Positions 1 to 11,206 are shown, counted from the stretch's first letter. The stretch: 64,000 bases of DNA from Silene latifolia (GCF_048544455.1 NC_133532.1:16928948-16992947), one strand, 5' to 3'. The notes: generated from the sequence alone by a model not told the origin. Made by a program: numbers and translations.

Positions 1-277
1 GCTTAGATGAGGAAAGCGGTTTGACTTATTGTGATGCATCTTATATGTTGATTCGTGCTTAAATGTTGGATGTGTCAAAAATTTTCCGCAAGCCCCCACT
101 TGCCTTGCATCGGAATACATACCTCATTGTATTTCAATGTGAGTTGAAGGGACGGAGAAGGCCCGTTAATTGTCTCTCATAGGATATTATTAGTTTAGCT
201 GGTCTTTTATATTACGGGTCTTAAGTTTATTAAATGAGCTTACTCGAGAATGAGTAAGGTTTAAATGTGGGGATATT
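1..277 (+). mobile_element. Athila-like LTR element, 3' internal end with polypurine tract
   Basis: Non-coding DNA ending in a G-rich purine tract (about 261-276, containing TGTGGGGATAT) directly before the TG that opens an LTR at 278. A short stretch with ACTCGAGAATGAGTAAGG resembles the sequence ahead of the LTRs of the second Athila-like element at 6270-6311 and 16060-16099. A polypurine tract on this side and a primer site on the other side of the same LTR mean the LTR is shared by two internal regions. The element continues off the left edge. Confidence 0.6.
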
Positions 278-1760
278 TGATAAGTAGTAATTTAACGTCA
301 TTTTACTCATACTTTTATCTTATATTCCGACTCGATTTTGCGTGCTTAAATGGTTAAAAAGCTCATTTATTAACTAATTTATAATAATTAGTCATTTTAA
401 TTATAATTAATAATTAATTGTATTTTTATATAATATTAGTATTATAATTACTTTATTAATGTCATATAGGTGAGACGGAAATTGAGGAGCGAGACGGATT
501 GAGGCGGGTTAAAGACGGGTCAAAGAGCAAAACGAATCAAATGAAAACAAAATATAAAAGTCAGGTTGACTTTGACCTTTACACTAACCAACATTCTCCA
601 CCTCCTTCATCAACCTTCCCCTGCTATTCATTTACATCACAATCATTATTCCCGCATAACAACCATTCTTCATCACCATTTCCGTCACCCTGTATTTCCA
701 ACAACAACAAGCAGCAACCGAGCCCATCACCTAAACCACCATTAAACACCTGCACCTCCACCAATTCATCATCCTCACCACATCATCTCCCTTCACCATT
801 TTGGCAAAATCAGCAGCAACAGCCATGCTCATCACCATCTTCAATCACCGTTCATCTTCATCTCCTCTGCACGACCAGCAACCAGCATCACGACACCCTC
901 CGTCCCTCACCATTTTCACCTTCACCAGCAACACCATCAACATCATCAACAATTCGACGACCGCATCTCCTCAGCCCAGATTTGCACCACCATTAAACCT
1001 GTCCTCCTTGCTCCTCCATCACCTAACCCATATCACAACAACCAACATCTATTCACAACCGCAACAGCAACCCAATTCATTCACCTCCTTCACCATACCG
1101 CGACACCACCATTACACCCTTCCCTCCTTCATCATCATTCATCTCCCACGACCAACCACTGTGACCATCATCATTCTCACTCCCATGGTCACCATTTCGA
1201 CAACACCAGCAGCAAAACCACCACCACCTGTTCTACCACTTCTCCATTCACACATCACCACCTCCATCACCTAACCCACATCTCCAATCAACCACCATCA
1301 CAAGCAGCATCCACCTTCGCCACCATCATCATCATCTCACTCAACCACCACGGCAACCCCGAGTCCGACAGCAGCAACAACGACAACGCCATATCCAACT
1401 TCACCACAAGCAATCGCTGCTCAAGCAACCACCATGCAACAAGTGGCTCTAAGCCGGCCAACCGGCTGCCACCTCACCGGCTCCCAGCATCAGTAAATGG
1501 CTCTCAGCCGATCAACCGTCCGCCGACACCCTCACCGGCTCAAATCCAATTAATTCACCCTCAAATTTTTCAGCGGGTTTTGTGCCGGTGCACAGCCGGC
1601 GGCCGGTGAGCCGGCTGGCACCCCTTTTTGGAAATTTCAGATCTCGTTTTTCCCTTTTTTGTTTCTCCTTTTTGTTTTGTTTTGAACGACTTTCCCCTTC
1701 CCCCTTAATTTATTTGAGTCGTGTGTTTTGTATTGTGAGGTGAGTGAGTATATGATTAGG

Positions 1761-1761
<1 letters not shown>

Positions 1762-1800
<39 letters not shown>
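1762..1800. repeat. (TTA)13 microsatellite in the LTR
   Basis: Thirteen uninterrupted TTA units, located about 45 bases upstream of the LTR TATA box. Confidence 0.95.
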
Positions 1801-1841
1801 GTTTGTATTAGTTGTATTAGTTGTATTACTAATTAAAATAG

Positions 1842-1848
1842 TATAAAA
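1842..1848 (+). promoter_or_regulatory. Probable LTR TATA box
   Basis: TATAAAA in an AT-rich stretch, followed by a pyrimidine-rich start region (CTCCTCTACTACACC). This is the natural U3/R boundary of the LTR. Confidence 0.55.
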
Positions 1849-2898
1849 ACTCCTCTACTACACCTTACACACTACCATTTTTTACCTTAGAAAATTAGAC
1901 TAGATTATTATTCTCTCTCATGTAGAACCCTAATATTTTCCCTCATTTTCATTCAATAAAAATTTGTAATCTTTCTTTAATTATTAGTTTAATTATTCCT
2001 TTGTTTATGCAAGTTCTTCATTTCTCAATAGTATACATTTAGTCTTTTGGGTTGTATTTGGAAGACAAGAAGAAATTCATCTTCCATTATTATCCAAGCT
2101 TGGTACTTTATTCTTAGTTGGTATAATTCTCATCTTTTATTTACATTTACTTCATTAGTTTACATCTTTTATGTTGGTTAATTGTTATTCACTCAAAGTT
2201 ACAATCTTTATCATGTTTACCATACTTGTTTGTATTTTGTTCCATTTTATTGTTGGATTTTCATTGCTAAACATGTGTGAGTAGTTCTCATCTAGGGTTT
2301 AGGGGGATCTCGGGTCTATAATGGGTATGATTTTGGGTTAGAATTGTAAGGATTTGGGTGTTTTAATGGTTGTCACTTTCTTGCACATGAAGTGTTTGTA
2401 GAATTGCTCCTATGAAAGTTTGAGTATTTTCTCACATGTTTGGTTATCTTGGTGTCTATACTAGTGGATGAACAATCTTGGTGTGTAGAATATTGGATGA
2501 TCTTTATGTATGTGTGTGACAAGTTTTAGTTAATCATATGAAAGTTGGTTAATGAATTCTAGGTATCCTAAGACATTAGGCATAATTTCTTGACTAATTG
2601 AATCACCCATTTCCCATATTTACCTTGTTCCATGCCCAATAACCCAAGTGAACCCGAAAGCTCTAGTCTTTCTCATATTGATCAATTACAATCTTATTTA
2701 GTTAAATTTTATATTTATTTGCACCTTAGTTTACCATTAATCAACCTCTTACATTTGTTTGACTAAACTAAAGACTAAAACGGACTAAGTATACACCCCT
2801 GCCATCTTTGTGTTCGACACCCTAATTATACTACTTAATTTGGATTCTTTATAAATTATTTTTGATTGGGAAACGACGACAAAATCCTTATATCAAAA

Positions 2899-2916
2899 TG
2901 GCGCCGTTGCCGGGGA
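2899..2916 (+). other. Primer binding site, tRNA-Asp type
   Basis: TGGCGCCGTTGCCGGGGA lies three bases after the LTR end. The same 18 bases occur after the LTR at 8092. This primer site is typical of Athila-group elements. Confidence 0.85.
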
Positions 2917-3076
2917 TGGCGTTAGGTTATGCTTAGTTAGTTGAAGTTTCTAGCTTTAGTCTTTACTTGTTGTTTGCTTGTTTGTGTAATTTGTGTGCTT
3001 CTTGTAGAGTGTGTGTGATTTTTTGCCTTACCCTAGTGTGTAAAAGCACTAGGAGTCTTACGGTTTGTCAAGTTGT

Positions 3077-4395
3077 ATGCCTAGAAGGAACGGAAGCTCT
3101 TTTCTTAGTGATCCCGAACCGGAGAGGCTCTTTAGGACTTTGAGAACAAGGACACTATCAAGGGTTAGAACCTCTTCTCAAGCAACCTTAAACAAGGCAA
3201 ATTCATCCACCCAACCTACTATTGAAGACACACCACCACAACAACCAAACGACATCATTGATTCTCCACTAGAAAATCCATTTCACAACTTCCAATTTCC
3301 AAATATCCCACCTCAAACACCACCTCCTCATTAGAGGTGATCATGGGTCGGGCTAATGCGGGCTTGGGCTGGGCCTTTCTAACAAAAGCGGCCCATTTGT
3401 GTGGGCCGGGCCGGGCCGGGCCAGATGCGTGGGCTTATTTAGCAAGCCCAAACCCGGCCCTTATGGGCTAATACGGGCTTCTGGGCCTAAATGGGCTTTT
3501 TCAGGCCCTAAAATTTACAACTTATCCTAGGAAATAATTAGCGTAATACCTTCAGTTACAACTTTTAAAACATACATAGTGTATAAAATTGCACAAAATA
3601 TGATGAAATTCATATGAATTGCTCTCTAAAATAAAATAATGACAAAAATCGCCACTTTAGAATGCTTAATCATGCATTCTTAGATATGATTTATGTTATG
3701 TATACTTTGTTTTATAAATCTAAAAAAATATACTTGAGTTTGTAAAGAGTTGAGTATAACTTTAACGCTACTTTAATATGTTTTACAGCAACTCTCCTAT
3801 AGGACCGTCTTATAGCATAGGACTGGCCCAAAAGGAGAGAAGTCCAATTATAAAATATAATTTTATTTATATTTTAATTTTATTTTAACAACTCGACATT
3901 TAATGATAAAAACTAACACATTTAAATATACAAGTTATCAATCTAAAATTTGTGGTTATCAAAATAAAATATTTTTATACAAATTCATCGAGTAATCTAT
4001 TTGGACTTTTGATTAATGGGCTAGTCTTATGAGTAAAAGGGTCTTACACAACAATTTGTGTATGTTTTATTAGAAAAAATACATTATTAATAAATATGGG
4101 CCGGGCCGGGCCAAAATTTGGGCCAAATGCTTAACCCAAACCCGGCCCCAAAATATTTTGGGCCTTTTTAGGCCGGCCCATGGGCTTTTTTGGGCCAAAA
4201 CTAAAGGCCCAAGCCCTTCAAAAAATCGGGCCGGGCCAGGTAGGGCCAATGGGCTTGGGCCATTTGATCAGCTCTACTCCTCATATACCAAATCCACCAC
4301 CACCAATGGCGTTACGTGACCATAATCGTCCTAACCACAATGATACTTATGACCCAATTAATTTCGGCACCTTGGCTCCCAACAACTTTGAGATG
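3077..4395 (+). pseudogene. Athila-like gag, N-terminal fragment, split by a hAT element
   Basis: An ATG at 3077 opens a frame of the type seen at the start of Athila gag: a short Ser/Arg-rich head followed by SDPEPERLFR. The other Athila-like element here has the closely similar SEPERLFR motif at the start of its gag (8215 onward). The frame runs into a hAT insertion at 3332. Removing the insertion and one copy of its 8-bp duplication makes the frame continuous from 4285 through a Pro-rich stretch to about 4395. There it stops being gag and becomes LTR end sequence, so nearly all of gag and all of pol are deleted. Confidence 0.65.
3332..4276. mobile_element. Non-autonomous hAT element, 945 bp
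   Basis: The termini are TAGAGGTGATCA and, inverted at the other end, TAGAGCTGATCA (11 of 12 match). The 8-bp target duplication CTCCTCAT lies at 3324-3331 and 4277-4284. Subterminal regions are dense in GGGCCGGGCC and GGGCTT/AAGCCC motifs at both ends, around an AT-rich centre. There is no transposase frame. An 8-bp duplication with these ends is diagnostic of the hAT superfamily. Confidence 0.9.
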
Positions 4396-4497
4396 CACCC
4401 CTGCCATCTTTGTGTTCGACACCCTAATTATACTACTTAATTTGGGTTCTTTATAAATTGTTTTTAATTGGGAAACGACGACAAAATCCTTATATCA
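4396..4497 (+). mobile_element. Residual 3' LTR end of the left Athila-like element
   Basis: These 102 bases match the last 102 bases of the LTR at 2794-2895 with only a few substitutions and end in the same TTATATCA. The rest of the 3' LTR is missing, and the remainder is joined directly to truncated gag. Position 4498 resumes chromovirus coding sequence, so this marks the right end of the inserted element. Confidence 0.8.
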
Positions 4498-4731
4498 ATA
4501 TTATATACCATGAAGGGAAAGCTAATGTGGTTGTGGATGCTTTGAGCAGGAAGAGTGTGCATTCTCTTTGCACGGCTGTGTCTTTGATGAGGTTGAGAGA
4601 TGAGGTGGGGAAGTTAGGGATACATATGATACAGAAAGGGGATGCTATAGGGGATTTGACAGTGGAGCCAGATCTTTATGATGATATTCGTAGGAAACAG
4701 GTGTTAGATCCAAAGATTGAGGAGTGGAGGG
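4498..4731 (+). pseudogene. Tekay/Del chromovirus pol fragment (RNase H-integrase linker)
   Basis: An open frame begins inside the typical Ty3/gypsy RNase H end (YHEGKANVVVDALSRKS, usually Y-H-x-G-x-x-N-x-x-A-D-x-L-S-R) and continues through the linker to a GAG-GAG-TGG-AGG end. It is cut by the LTR element starting at 4732. It continues at 17602 in the same frame once the insertion and one GAGGG copy are ignored. The upstream reverse transcriptase lies left of the other inserted element, outside the window. Confidence 0.85.
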
Positions 4732-5072
4732 TGATATGTGCATTTTATATAGTCTTTTTAGCCTATTTAAGCACGTATTTATATGTACTTTCATACTGTT
4801 TATATTGCATTTTGCCCCCGAATTGGCTACTTTGGTTCGTTTTGTCCGTTTTGTAGAAATGAACGCGAAAGTAGTGGAATCGTACCATTTTTCGTCCTTT
4901 TTGCATGCATTTTGAGGAGACGAGATTTTCCGGAGTGAGTTTCTGCATTGGGATGTGTGAAGGCAGGGTTTACGAGGCAGTCGGGCCCGAGTTTGAGCTG
5001 ATTTGAAGGGAGAGTACTCGATCGAGTGGTTTTATTACTCGATCGAGTGATTTCTGTGGCCTTGGTTGATCG
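4732..5072 (+). mobile_element. Truncated LTR 1 of the nested Athila-like element
   Basis: This matches the first 340 bases of LTRs 2 and 3, starting TGATATGTGC where the others have TGATACGTGC. It stops inside a palindrome (GATCGATCGA) and is joined to internal sequence that also occurs at 14860. The two partners share only about GA at the join, as expected of illegitimate recombination. Confidence 0.85.
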
Positions 5073-5074
5073 AT
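5015..5074. repeat. Palindrome array A (truncated LTR 1)
   Basis: Two copies of CTCGATCGAG and one GATCGATCGA, about 21-30 bases apart. This is the beginning of the array seen whole in LTRs 2 and 3. Confidence 0.9.
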
Positions 5075-6311
5075 CGACTGTTTAGACTTGACCTGATAAA
5101 TTAGCAACCTACTTTACAATTTCTGAGGTTTAGAGCCCATAACTGGTGACATTCATGACCAGTTCATTAGGAATTGAGAGTAGTGCTCTTTGCATAGCAT
5201 GTTCATCATTTTTGCACTTTTATGACATTCGATTTCTCGTCAAATGCACACATTCGGGTTTGTGGTCGGTGTCACATGCAGGGAGGTGCTTGCAAATTTT
5301 CCTTTTCCTTATATTTTTCATTCATTTAGCTCCACTTAAGCCAAAACTTGCCTTTTTGACCCATTAGCTACATCCCAAACTGAGCCTGCTTAGTCAAACT
5401 AGTTTAGTATGTCCTTTTGTGGTATATTTTTCCGTTTGCAGTTTGGCCCGTGTGTATATGATTGGAGTTGGTGGAAATAGAGGAAGGAGAAAAGAAAAAA
5501 AAAAACAAAAAAAAAAAGAAAAAAAAAAGAGTTGTGATTCACGTGAAAAGAAAGAAAAAAATGAAAAAAAAAATCAGAAATCACGTTGTACAGTGATAGA
5601 AAAGAAAGAAAGAAAGAAAAGAAGTTTGAAAATTTTGATTTGTTTTAGTTAATTCATTTAGACGGTGTTAAAAAAGGGAAGTTTGTGACCGTCTAACTCC
5701 TCTATTCTTATTCCATATTTTTGAGGAGATTGTGTATGAGATTAGTGAGTTGTGTGCCAAATGAAGGGCACTTATACTTTATTTTTCAGTCGGTTGAGAT
5801 TCGGATGGTTTTATATGGTCCTGTTAGGAACTAGCTTGACGCTTTTACCTCCACATTACCATAACTTGTTTTGCCTTTTCTCACCTGAACCTCACTATTC
5901 CCATATTATTTGTAAGCCCTCCGCTGTGACGGACATTATTGGTTGGAGTGTGTGCATTAGTACTTGAATTGTCTTTCATTTTTGTTGCATGCATGCTATG
6001 TAGGTCGCAGTTAGGTGAGTGACTGTCTTTCCTTCTCTCGTTTACATATAACGATTACCCTTTGCTTCATGAGAGAAGAGTGACCATGTGAGAGTCCGAT
6101 TTTGTTGGTCTTGCAAGGTCAATAGGTTGGCTATATTTCTGAACAGCTTATAACTCGTTTGCGTTTTGACTGCTTAGCTATAACTGTTAATTTTTGTAGC
6201 ATTAAATTGGTTCAAGTAGACAAGTTAAGCTAGCTCTGAGTTTTCATTTCCGTTCCATTAGTTGCATTTTCGTTTACTCGAGGACGAGTAAAGGTTCGGT
6301 TTGGGGAGATT
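5073..6311 (+). repeat. Second copy of the element's 3' internal region
   Basis: Nearly identical to 14861-16099: the same purine-rich A/G tract (5487-5625 versus 15266-15413), the same CTCGAGGACGAGTAAAGG and the same polypurine tract (GGTTTGGGGAGAT) before an LTR. Small open frames here are shadows of low-complexity DNA. With LTR 2 it forms a complete 3' end fused in front of the main element. Confidence 0.85.
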
Positions 6312-6595
6312 TGATACGTGCATTTTATATAGTCTTTTTAGCCTATTTAAGCACGTATTTATATGTACTTTCATACTGTTTATATTGCATTTTGCCCCCG
6401 AATTGACTACTTTGGTTCGTTTTGTCCGTTTTGTAGAAATGAACGCGAAAGTAGTGGAATCGTACCATTTTTCGTCCTTTTTGCATGCATTTTGAGGAGA
6501 CGGGATTTTCCGGAGTGAGTTTCTGCATTGGGATGCGTGAAGGCATGGTTTACGAGGCAGTCGGGCACGAGTTTGAGCTGATTTGAAGGGAGAGT

Positions 6596-6783
6596 ACTCG
6601 ATCGAGTGGTTTTATTACTCGATCGAGTGATTTCTGTGGCCTTGGTTGATCGATCGAGTGGATTTCTACTCGATCAGGAAGTGCTGGAAAGTGGAGTTAC
6701 TCGATCGAGTAACATTTGTGTTCGATCGAGTAACTTATCTGGAGTTTTACTCGATCGAGTGGTTTCAGACTACTCGATCGAGT
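6596..6783. repeat. Palindrome array B (LTR 2)
   Basis: About eight copies of CTCGATCGAG or close variants. Cores start near 6597, 6618, 6651, 6668 (degenerate), 6700, 6721, 6750 and 6773, so spacing is 17-33 bases. Most are flanked by TA or GT as (T)ACTCGATCGAGT(A/G). The spacers differ from each other. Confidence 0.93.
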
Positions 6784-7639
6784 GGTTTAGGCTTTCGTGG
6801 GCTTTAATTAGCCCGTGAACTTGTTTTAGTTATTAAACTTAGTTTATTTTCTATTTAAACTTACGTTAACTAGGTTTTTAGGCATTCATTATCTATCATC
6901 ATTCAATAATATCATCTATCATTTTTCTAAGACTGCGTTGCTTTCATCCTTCTTTGTAACTTTTTTGGGGTTATTTAGCTCGGATTTTGTCGTTCTTTAC
7001 GCCGGATTCTTGCGATTGTAATCTCTTTCTCCTTTCTTCATAATAATCTTTCTTTCATTTACTTTAATTGTTTTTTTTGCTCCATTTAATTTCTGCCCTA
7101 ATTACCTTTTATGCAATTTAATTATCGTTTCATTATGTTTATTGTTAGTTCATTCATCGTTATTAGTCTTGGTAATATTAATAGCGATATGAGTAGCTAA
7201 ACTTGTTTCATGTTGGGATTAGGCGATCTACGGTAGAAATGTGACGATTTAGTAAATAAGTTAGATGAATTAATCGTGAGATTCCGTCACCATAGCAATA
7301 TAACTGTATCTACCGACTTAGTTGAGTGCACGCTTCTGAGTCACCCTTTTAATCTGGTTAAATTTAATCCTGGATCGGAAGATTGGACTAAATAGACCTG
7401 CTATGAACAGTAGACTACCCTGACGAGGACGAAAGTTAAGTTAGTGGTAATTTAGGATCGAAAGTGGACCGGAAGGACCTTTCCATATCCGTCTCACAGT
7501 AATTTATCTAAGTTGTTTACAGTTGAGTCACTAGGACTACCGTAGTGAACCGAAATCCTGACATGTCCCCTCTTATTTGATAGTTTAATCTCATTTTCTG
7601 CCTTTATTGCTCTTTTCTCTGCTTCTCTTCCTTTAAACC

Positions 7640-7987
7640 TTTTAGTTTAGAAAACCAATTTAAACACCCCCCATTTTGTGACCGAATAGACGGACCACTA
7701 CTACAATAACCATTAAGGAGAACGGTCAAGCACCGTTCTAAATGCGTCTTTCAACCGGCCTGTGGCCAAGCGTTCTCTTTGACATATGAGAACGGTTGGT
7801 AAATGGTCAACCCGTGCTCGTTGTTATTTCAAATAGCACGGTTGCTAATGGGAACCGCTCTCATTGATATTTCAAACAACACGGGTGTAAAAGGGGACCG
7901 GGCTCTTTGTTAAGGCGTTCTCTTTGACAGATGTGTTTTAGTTTAGAAAACCAATTTAAACACCCCCCATTTTGTGACCGAATAGAC
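7640..7987. repeat. 52-bp direct duplication flanking a 244-bp insert in LTR 2
   Basis: The 52-bp sequence beginning TTTTAGTTTAGAAAACC lies at 7640-7691 and again at 7936-7987. It occurs once in LTR 3 (about 17428-17485). Insert plus long duplication looks like repair of a staggered break with captured filler DNA. It does not look like ordinary transposition. Confidence 0.8.
7692..7935. mobile_element. CACTA-like terminal fragment captured in LTR 2
   Basis: From 7696 the insert reads CACTACTACAATAACC, the form of a CACTA (En/Spm) transposon end. It is followed by subterminal repeats of GAGAACGGT/ACCGTTCT and TAGCACGG/AACACGG. No second terminus is present, so only one end was captured. Confidence 0.55.
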
Positions 7988-8097
7988 AGACTCTTAAAGA
8001 TATCTTGCCTCCCTGAGGAGATCGACCTGACTTCCCTAGCTATATAGTTAGTTTAGTTAGTTATTTTTGATAGGTATACGACAGCCCTGTCAAATTT

Positions 8098-8115
8098 TGG
8101 CGCCGTTGCCGGGGA
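8098..8115 (+). other. Primer binding site, tRNA-Asp type
   Basis: TGGCGCCGTTGCCGGGGA, five bases after the end of LTR 2 and identical to the site at 2899. Confidence 0.88.
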
Positions 8116-8214
8116 GGCAATTGCCCTATCTGTCTTTGTTTCGTTTATTTTATCCGTCTCGGGGAATTTTTATTCCTTGAGGCAGTTCTTATTTATTTTC
8201 TTTCAGTGTTGTGT

Positions 8215-11206
8215 ATGCCCGGGTCAGACAGGTTTGAGTTAGTTTCAACTGATTCTGAGCCAGAGAGACTATTTAGGCATAGACTCCGTCTGCAAAGAGA
8301 ATCACGAAAGGAAGACTTGAGTACTTTCGAACCAGAGCTTCAGCATTTCCTTTTTTACAGAAAATCCATCTTTTGAAGAAGATACTTCCAGTTCTATAAG
8401 CCAACCATTAAAGATGCCAAACATTGCTAGTCACTCGGAGCCTGCATCAATTCCAAAAGGTTTCAATCTCCAGACTGAGGATGGGAATACATTTGACATC
8501 CGTCCTTCCTATATCAATCTGGTGGAGAGAAATCTCTATAGAGGTGTGGCAGGTGAAGACCCAAGGAAGCATATGAAGGTCTTTACGGACTACTGTTCTA
8601 CTATCCTCGTCACAAAGGGGGTAACTCAAGACAAGATTAAGGAGGTTCTGTTCCCTTTTTCTTTGACTGATTCAGCCAGGGAGTGGCTGACTGATCTAGA
8701 CCGCACAGCCGCAGGGGTTACTAACTGGGAGACCCTTGCTCTTGCTTTTTATAAGAGAGATTTCCCTCCACAGCGCACCAATCAGCTGAGGGCAAAGATC
8801 ACGAGTTTCAAGCAGGCACCCGATGAAACTTTATATGAAGCGTGGTCCCGTTTCAAGAAGTTAGTGAGATCTATTCCTCACCATGGTTTTGATCCGTGGT
8901 TTCTGTCTAACCAGTTCTACAATGGGCTGTACGATAATCACAGAGCCATACTTGATGCGTCATCTAATGGGAGATTCCAAGAGAACACTGACGATGATAA
9001 GGGATGAGCCCTTATTGAAGAGATGGTGAATCACTATGCTGAGTATGGAAACCCGAGGGATGGTATTAGAACAGTTCATGCAGTAGATAAGCAAGTTGTG
9101 GCTAAGCTGGAAGCCATGAATGCTAGATTTGATAAGTTGGAGTTGCATTCTGCTGGGGAGCCTCAGACGGTCCATATGCTTACTAGAGGGGAGACCGTCA
9201 CATGTGAGAGGTGTGGTAGCAACGACGGTCACACTACTGTCTGCTGTCTTATAGAGAAGGAACAGGTCCTTGCTTTTCAACAATACAGGCAAGGAGAGGG
9301 TTCCTATTATAACAACCAAGGGGCAGTCCATCCCAATTTGAGGTGGACTAGTCAAAATGTGCTCAATCCTACCCCTCCTCCGCACCAGCAGCAGTCATAT
9401 GTCCCTCCACATAAGACTCAACAAGGCTTTCAGAAGCCTCCTTCCTTTCCTACACCTAATCAAGGTGCCTCATCTTCTGGTGGGGTAAGTGAGATAGGTG
9501 AGTTGAAGACAATGTTGCAGTCTTTGATAAAGCAGTGGAAGTTAAGCGACCAACAAAGGGATGCATCTATAAAGGCACTTGAAACTCAAGTTGCTCAGTT
9601 AGCCGCGAACCAGTCCACGAGGAAGCAGGGTCATTTACCGTCACAAACTGACAAAAATCCACATGAGACGGTAAATTTAATTAATTTGAGGAGCGGTCGT
9701 TCATATGAGGTACCGGACATGTTGAAATCAGACCCGAGGAAGGTTATAACTGCTGATGAACAGTGTTCTGTCGAAGAAAAGGAGCTGACGGCAAAGAAAG
9801 TACTCGATCGACTGGTTTCTGGGGGTCGATCGAGTAAAAATGTTGAAGAAAGTACTCGATCGAGTGGAATTTCTACTCGATCGAATGAACAAGAAAAAGA
9901 AAATGCTCGATCGAGTGAAATTTCTGCTCGATCGAGTGACTCTGTTGAAGAAACTACTCGATCGAGTGGTGTTTTTGGTCGATCGAGTAGTGCAGATAAA
10001 GGACAGCTTGATCGAGAGCCTGCTAGTGCTCGATCGAGTGAAAAATCGCCTGAAGGACCTCGTTCGAGAGGAAAGAAGCGTCCGAAGGACTTGGAGCTTG
10101 ATCCGGCTGACACGTTGGAAGAGAGGAACAAAGGACTCGAGATAACCATCACGGTTCCCTTCCCGAGGCGTCTGCAGAGTACTAAAGCTAATCAATAATT
10201 CGGCAAATTTGCCGAACTCCTGAACAGGTTGCAGGTCACTGTGCCATTCGCCGAACTGCTGACACAGGTACCCTCTTACCTTAAATTTATGAAGGAAATT
10301 TTATCGCGTAAGAGGCACATTAATGATTATGAGACGGTAGTTTTGACCGAGGTAGGGACGGCCCTAGTTCAGAATAAGTTACCTCCCAAACAGTCAGACC
10401 CGGGTAGTTTCTCGATTCCGTGTCATATTGGTACCCATTTGATTGATAACGCGTTATGCGATCTTGGCGCTAGCGTGAGTGTCTTACCGCTGTCTCTGGC
10501 TAAGAGACTTGGTTTGACAAAGTTTAATTGCACAAACATGACTGTTCAGATGGCCGACCATAGCATATCACGGCCACTAGGTGTAATAGAAGACATACCT
10601 GTTAAGATCGGGAGGTTCTTTATTCCCGTTGACTTCGTTATACTTGACATCCCCGAAGATGCCCATACCCATATTATTTTAGGGAGACCATTTTTATTTA
10701 CTGCCCGTGCAATAATAGATGTCGGGGGCAAGACATTGACTTTTCAGGTAGGGGACGAGGAATTGATATTCCATCAGTCTAAGTTCCGGAGGGCTCCCAT
10801 GCAAGCTCAGCCTTGCAATGCCCTATCTTCTATTGACCCTCCTATTGACACTCCAAATGAGAATTTGGAGCATTGTGCTGCTATTGTGACCCCTCTGCCT
10901 CAGTTTGAGAGCAAAAAGGAGGAAAGTTCGTCTGTTTTCCTTGCTGCAGGTACAGATGAAAATAATGCAGGAGCTGTCAAAGGGCATTGTGCAATTAATG
11001 TCAGTCAAAGTGGGAGCAACGATGTTAAAGCCGGTGAGAAAGGAGTAAGGATGAGAAAAGTTCGCGCATATGTGGATGTCAACTATTATCCTCCTAACGA
11101 TTCAAGTTCAAGCTCGTGGAAATTGAAGAGGACAATCAATGTTGCTGAGATGACGTCCTCCAGTCAGGAGCCCTCCAAGGGGCTACTGAATTGCCTTGGG
11201 AAGTGA
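8215..11206 (+). pseudogene. Athila-like gag-protease gene, decayed
   Basis: The ATG at 8215 starts a gag of the Athila type (SEPERLFR near the N-terminus). The frame shifts by one near 8340-8352, in or beside a run of T. The rest lies in one frame but has TGA at 9005-9007 and TAA at 10196-10198. The capsid part (about 8414-9000) shows the retrotransposon gag pattern with REWL, WETLALAFY and ETLYEAWSRFK. A CERCGSNDGHTTVCC segment follows (9210-9245) as a likely zinc-binding site. After a low-complexity Arg/Ser linker comes an aspartic protease (10429-10780; LCDLGASVSVLP, with DLGAS in place of the usual D-S/T-G, and IILGRPFL). The frame ends at 11206 where reverse transcriptase would normally begin. 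Confidence 0.85.
9800..10040. repeat. Palindrome array C inside the gag-protease reading frame
   Basis: About ten copies of CTCGATCGAG or near variants in 240 bases of coding sequence. They are read mostly in one frame as T/A-R-S-S and give a repetitive Arg-Ser linker between gag and protease. The frame stays open across the whole array. Confidence 0.9.

Larger units (their letters stand above)
278..2895 (+). mobile_element. 2.6-kb LTR of an Athila-like (Ty3/gypsy) retrotransposon
   Basis: The LTR begins TGATAAGTAG and ends TTATATCA; three bases later comes a primer binding site. The first part (about 560-1430) is strongly biased to CAC/CAT/CAA triplets, which creates two long but meaningless open frames. 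Next come GC-rich inverted motifs built on AGCCGGCT (about 1446-1620), a (TTA)13 microsatellite and a TATA box at 1842-1848. The last 102 bases (2794-2895) recur at 4396-4497. A length above 2.5 kb is unusual for Tekay but normal for Athila/Tat LTRs. Confidence 0.7.
6312..8092 (+). mobile_element. LTR 2 of the nested Athila-like element
   Basis: TGATACGTGC to CCCTGTCA. It equals LTR 3 apart from a 296-bp gain (a 244-bp foreign piece plus a 52-bp duplication at 7640-7987). It contains an eight-copy palindrome array and a TATTTAAA box at 6852-6859. A polypurine tract precedes it and a primer site follows, so it served both as the 3' LTR of the left piece and the 5' LTR of the main body. Confidence 0.88.

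Noticed and set aside
499..1274. Two long overlapping open frames rich in Ser, Pro, Thr and His
   Set aside because: They arise from CAC/CAT/CAA-biased low-complexity DNA inside an LTR. Two frames are open at once and no domain is seen.
5419..5652. Lys-rich open frames at 5419-5652 and 15246-15440
   Set aside because: Translation of a duplicated A/G tract in the 3' internal region of an LTR element, not a protein.
9631..10195. Minus-strand open frames opposite the gag-protease gene
   Set aside because: The palindromes read similarly on both strands (RSS/LDR repeats), which opens the antisense frames by chance.
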